DNA from: Planctomycetes bacterium RIFOXYC2_FULL_41_27
GTDB taxonomy: Bacteria > Planctomycetota > Brocadiia > Brocadiales > Brocadiaceae
NCBI GenBank assembly: GCA_001828645.1
Contig: MHZD01000137.1
Location: forward strand, 1-6,042
Length of the DNA: 6,042 bases
Direction of reading: 5' to 3'
The stretch's first letter is position 1. Every line of letters begins with the position of its first letter. Positions 5,198 through 6,042 of this stretch are shown in pieces. Made by a program: the position numbers and the translations under genes. The notes beneath the pieces are model-generated. The model did not search any database. It had not been told where the DNA came from and saw nothing but the letters and a program-made list of their open reading frames with translations.

Positions 5198-5449
5198 ATG
5201 AAGGCAAAACTTATATCAATAGGAAACTCAAAAGGCATAAGGATACCAATGGCAATACTTAAACAATGCAATATTGAGAACGAAGTTGATTTGGAAGTTG
5301 AAAAAGAAAAGATAGTCATAAAACCGGTAAAAACTAAACCCAGAGACGGATGGAATGATGCTTTCAGATTAATGCGTGAGAAAAAAGATGATGCTCTGCT
5401 CATAGACGAAACCTTGGACATTGCAATGGAAAATTGGGAATGGAAATAA
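5198..5449 (+). CDS. mazE: MazE-type antitoxin, AbrB/SpoVT domain
   Basis: The 83-residue protein has the two-part build of MazE antitoxins. Residues 1-45 form a swapped-hairpin AbrB-like DNA-binding domain, with the signature K-L-I-S-I-G-N-S-K-G-I-R-I-P (4-17), then a short helix (AILKQCNI) and strands VDLEVEKEKIVIKP. Residues 46-83 are a polar, acidic tail (RDGWNDAFRLMREKKDDALLIDETLDIAMENWEWK). In characterised pairs such a tail wraps the toxin dimer and blocks its RNA-binding groove. The dimer should bind its own promoter, where a palindrome overlaps the -10 region, and be removed by proteolysis under stress. The gene overlaps the toxin gene by 10 bp, as usual for such pairs. The symbol names the family; the exact subfamily is not resolved. 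Confidence 0.92.
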   Translation: MKAKLISIGNSKGIRIPMAILKQCNIENEVDLEVEKEKIVIKPVKTKPRDGWNDAFRLMREKKDDALLIDETLDIAMENWEWK

Positions 5450-5763
5450 AGCAGTACGATATCTACCTTGTTAATCTTGATCCTGCAATCGGCTCTGAAA
5501 TCCAGAAGACAAGACCCTGTACTGTAATTTCTCCCGATGAAATGAACAAAAACATCCAGACAATTATTGTCGCTCCAATGACTACCAAGTCCCACAATTA
5601 TCCAACCAGGCCAAAAGTGACTTTTGAGAAGAAAACAGGCTGGATAGTTCTAGACCAGATAAGGACTGTTGACAGGAGAAGACTGGTTAAGAGACTGGGT
5701 TGTGTAAATGATGAGACTATCATAAATATCAAGGCAACAATTAAAGAAATGTTAGTGGATTGA
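5440..5763 (+). CDS. mazF: MazF/PemK-type mRNA interferase toxin
   Basis: The 107-residue protein should be a ribosome-independent endoribonuclease that cuts single-stranded RNA at a short sequence when freed from its antitoxin, stopping growth. It has the full SH3-like PemK fold signatures: YDIYLVNLDPAIGSEIQKTRP (6-26), TVISPDEMN (28-36), TIIVAPMTT (41-49), PTRPKVTF, GWIVLDQIRTVDRRRLVKRLG (67-87) and a C-terminal helix. The Arg of KTRP (25) and the Thr of APMTT (48) fall at the positions of the catalytic pair in Bacillus subtilis MazF, so the enzyme looks active. I chose ATG 5440 over an in-frame TTG at 5434 because Met1 then sits at the normal distance from the first strand. It overlaps mazE by 10 bp and has no strong binding site, consistent with coupled translation. 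The cleavage sequence cannot be read from this. Confidence 0.94.
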   Translation: MEIKQYDIYLVNLDPAIGSEIQKTRPCTVISPDEMNKNIQTIIVAPMTTKSHNYPTRPKVTFEKKTGWIVLDQIRTVDRRRLVKRLGCVNDETIINIKATIKEMLVD

Positions 5764-5787
5764 ATATCCGAGCTAACTCTCTGAAAA

Positions 5788-5817
5788 ATCAGTGCAAATC
5801 AGCGTTTATCTGCGTCC
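5788..5817. repeat. Three 10-bp degenerate tandem units after mazF
   Basis: ATCAGTGCAA, ATCAGCGTTT and ATCTGCGTCC follow each other with a shared ATCxG start. The block lies 24 nt after the mazF stop codon. This 'aatcagcgtttatctgcg' style is a frequent short intergenic repeat in several bacterial genomes (recall). No terminator function is evident. Confidence 0.5.
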
Positions 5818-5833
5818 GACTGCAATTTTTAGG

Positions 5834-5992
5834 TTAAATATTAAACAACCGTTTCTTCAAATTTACTATCGTATCACTCAGTTTTTTATTCCACATCAAC
5901 TCAACATTCATTTGTTTGTATTCCGTTGAAATTGCTGCACCAAGTATACCATCGGAAAATTCCAGTTTACAAAGCCCATCCCTTCTGTTAAT
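5834..5992 (-). pseudogene. Unidentified 3' gene remnant on the minus strand
   Basis: A 52-codon frame without a start codon at its beginning lies between an in-frame TAA at 5995-5993 and its own stop TAA at 5836-5834. Its peptide looks like real protein at the C-terminal end (DGILGAAISTEYKQMNVELMWNKK, then LSDTIVNLKKRLFNI). The first half is shared with copy A of the flanking repeat, where the frame closes after AAIST. I do not recognise the family. An internal ATG (EYKQM) exists but leaves only about 24 residues. Most likely this is the surviving tail of a gene whose upstream part was lost, with a fragment duplicated on the far side of mazEF. It could also be a chance frame in a repeat. Confidence 0.35.
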
Positions 5993-6029
5993 TTAAAGCA
6001 CAAAGACAAGTCAAAAAACAATATAATGC
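5914..6029. repeat. Flanking direct repeat, copy B (right of the toxin-antitoxin pair)
   Basis: Second copy of the repeat at 4998-5113, same orientation. The right end fades 13 bases before the window edge, so the boundary is soft. Copy B preserves a longer minus-strand frame than copy A and is probably closer to the ancestral gene. Confidence 0.85.
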
Positions 6030-6042
6030 AATAGAAAATATC

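Noticed and set aside
5173..5595. Minus-strand frame of 140 codons opposite mazEF
   Set aside because: It is the antisense shadow of two strongly supported overlapping genes.
1..6042. tRNA, rRNA or riboswitch
   Set aside because: No cloverleaf, conserved rRNA core or known riboswitch aptamer pattern could be recognised by eye on either strand.

Overview
The window looks like an accessory-rich stretch of a bacterial chromosome of low to moderate GC. My best guess for the host is an anammox planctomycete of the 'Candidatus Brocadia' type. This rests on the general look of the proteins and on the unusual density of short dispersed repeats between genes. It is an inference from recall, not a search, and no rRNA or tRNA is present to fix the taxonomy.

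Layout. At the left edge (1-141, minus) is the 5' end of a small DUF1858-like gene that runs out of the window. A gene-poor stretch follows (142-606). Next comes a well-supported small heat shock protein of the Hsp20/alpha-crystallin family (622-1077, plus). A short palindromic dispersed repeat lies on each side of it. Between hsp20 and the convergent murB is a pyrimidine-rich array of about 21 degenerate octamers (1216-1384). murB (1428-2330, minus) encodes the FAD-dependent UDP-N-acetylenolpyruvoylglucosamine reductase of peptidoglycan synthesis. It stands alone here, with no other mur gene beside it, and its 5' flank is occupied by two more repeat elements, one of them a MITE-like inverted repeat (2481-2549).

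The centre (2777-4779, plus) is a compact type II restriction-modification operon. A beta-class DNA methyltransferase with a DPPY motif overlaps by ATGA a protein carrying a PD-(D/E)XK nuclease signature. A near-consensus promoter sits so close to the methyltransferase ATG that the message is probably leaderless.

The right part (5145-5763, plus) is a MazE/MazF-type toxin-antitoxin pair with its own promoter, a perfect 12-bp palindrome as candidate operator, a strong ribosome binding site and a 10-bp gene overlap. A roughly 116-bp repeat, about 87 percent identical, occurs on both sides of it in direct orientation at an offset of exactly 916 bp. The right-hand copy overlaps the 3' end of an unidentified, probably decayed minus-strand gene.

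Taken together, housekeeping genes (hsp20, murB) alternate with two self-maintaining selfish modules (restriction-modification and toxin-antitoxin), and nearly every intergenic gap holds a dispersed repeat. No clearly new multi-gene system is visible. The most unusual points are the paired repeats that bracket single loci, the leaderless methyltransferase start, the octamer array, and a MurB active-site motif that reads YDKS where YRxS is expected.
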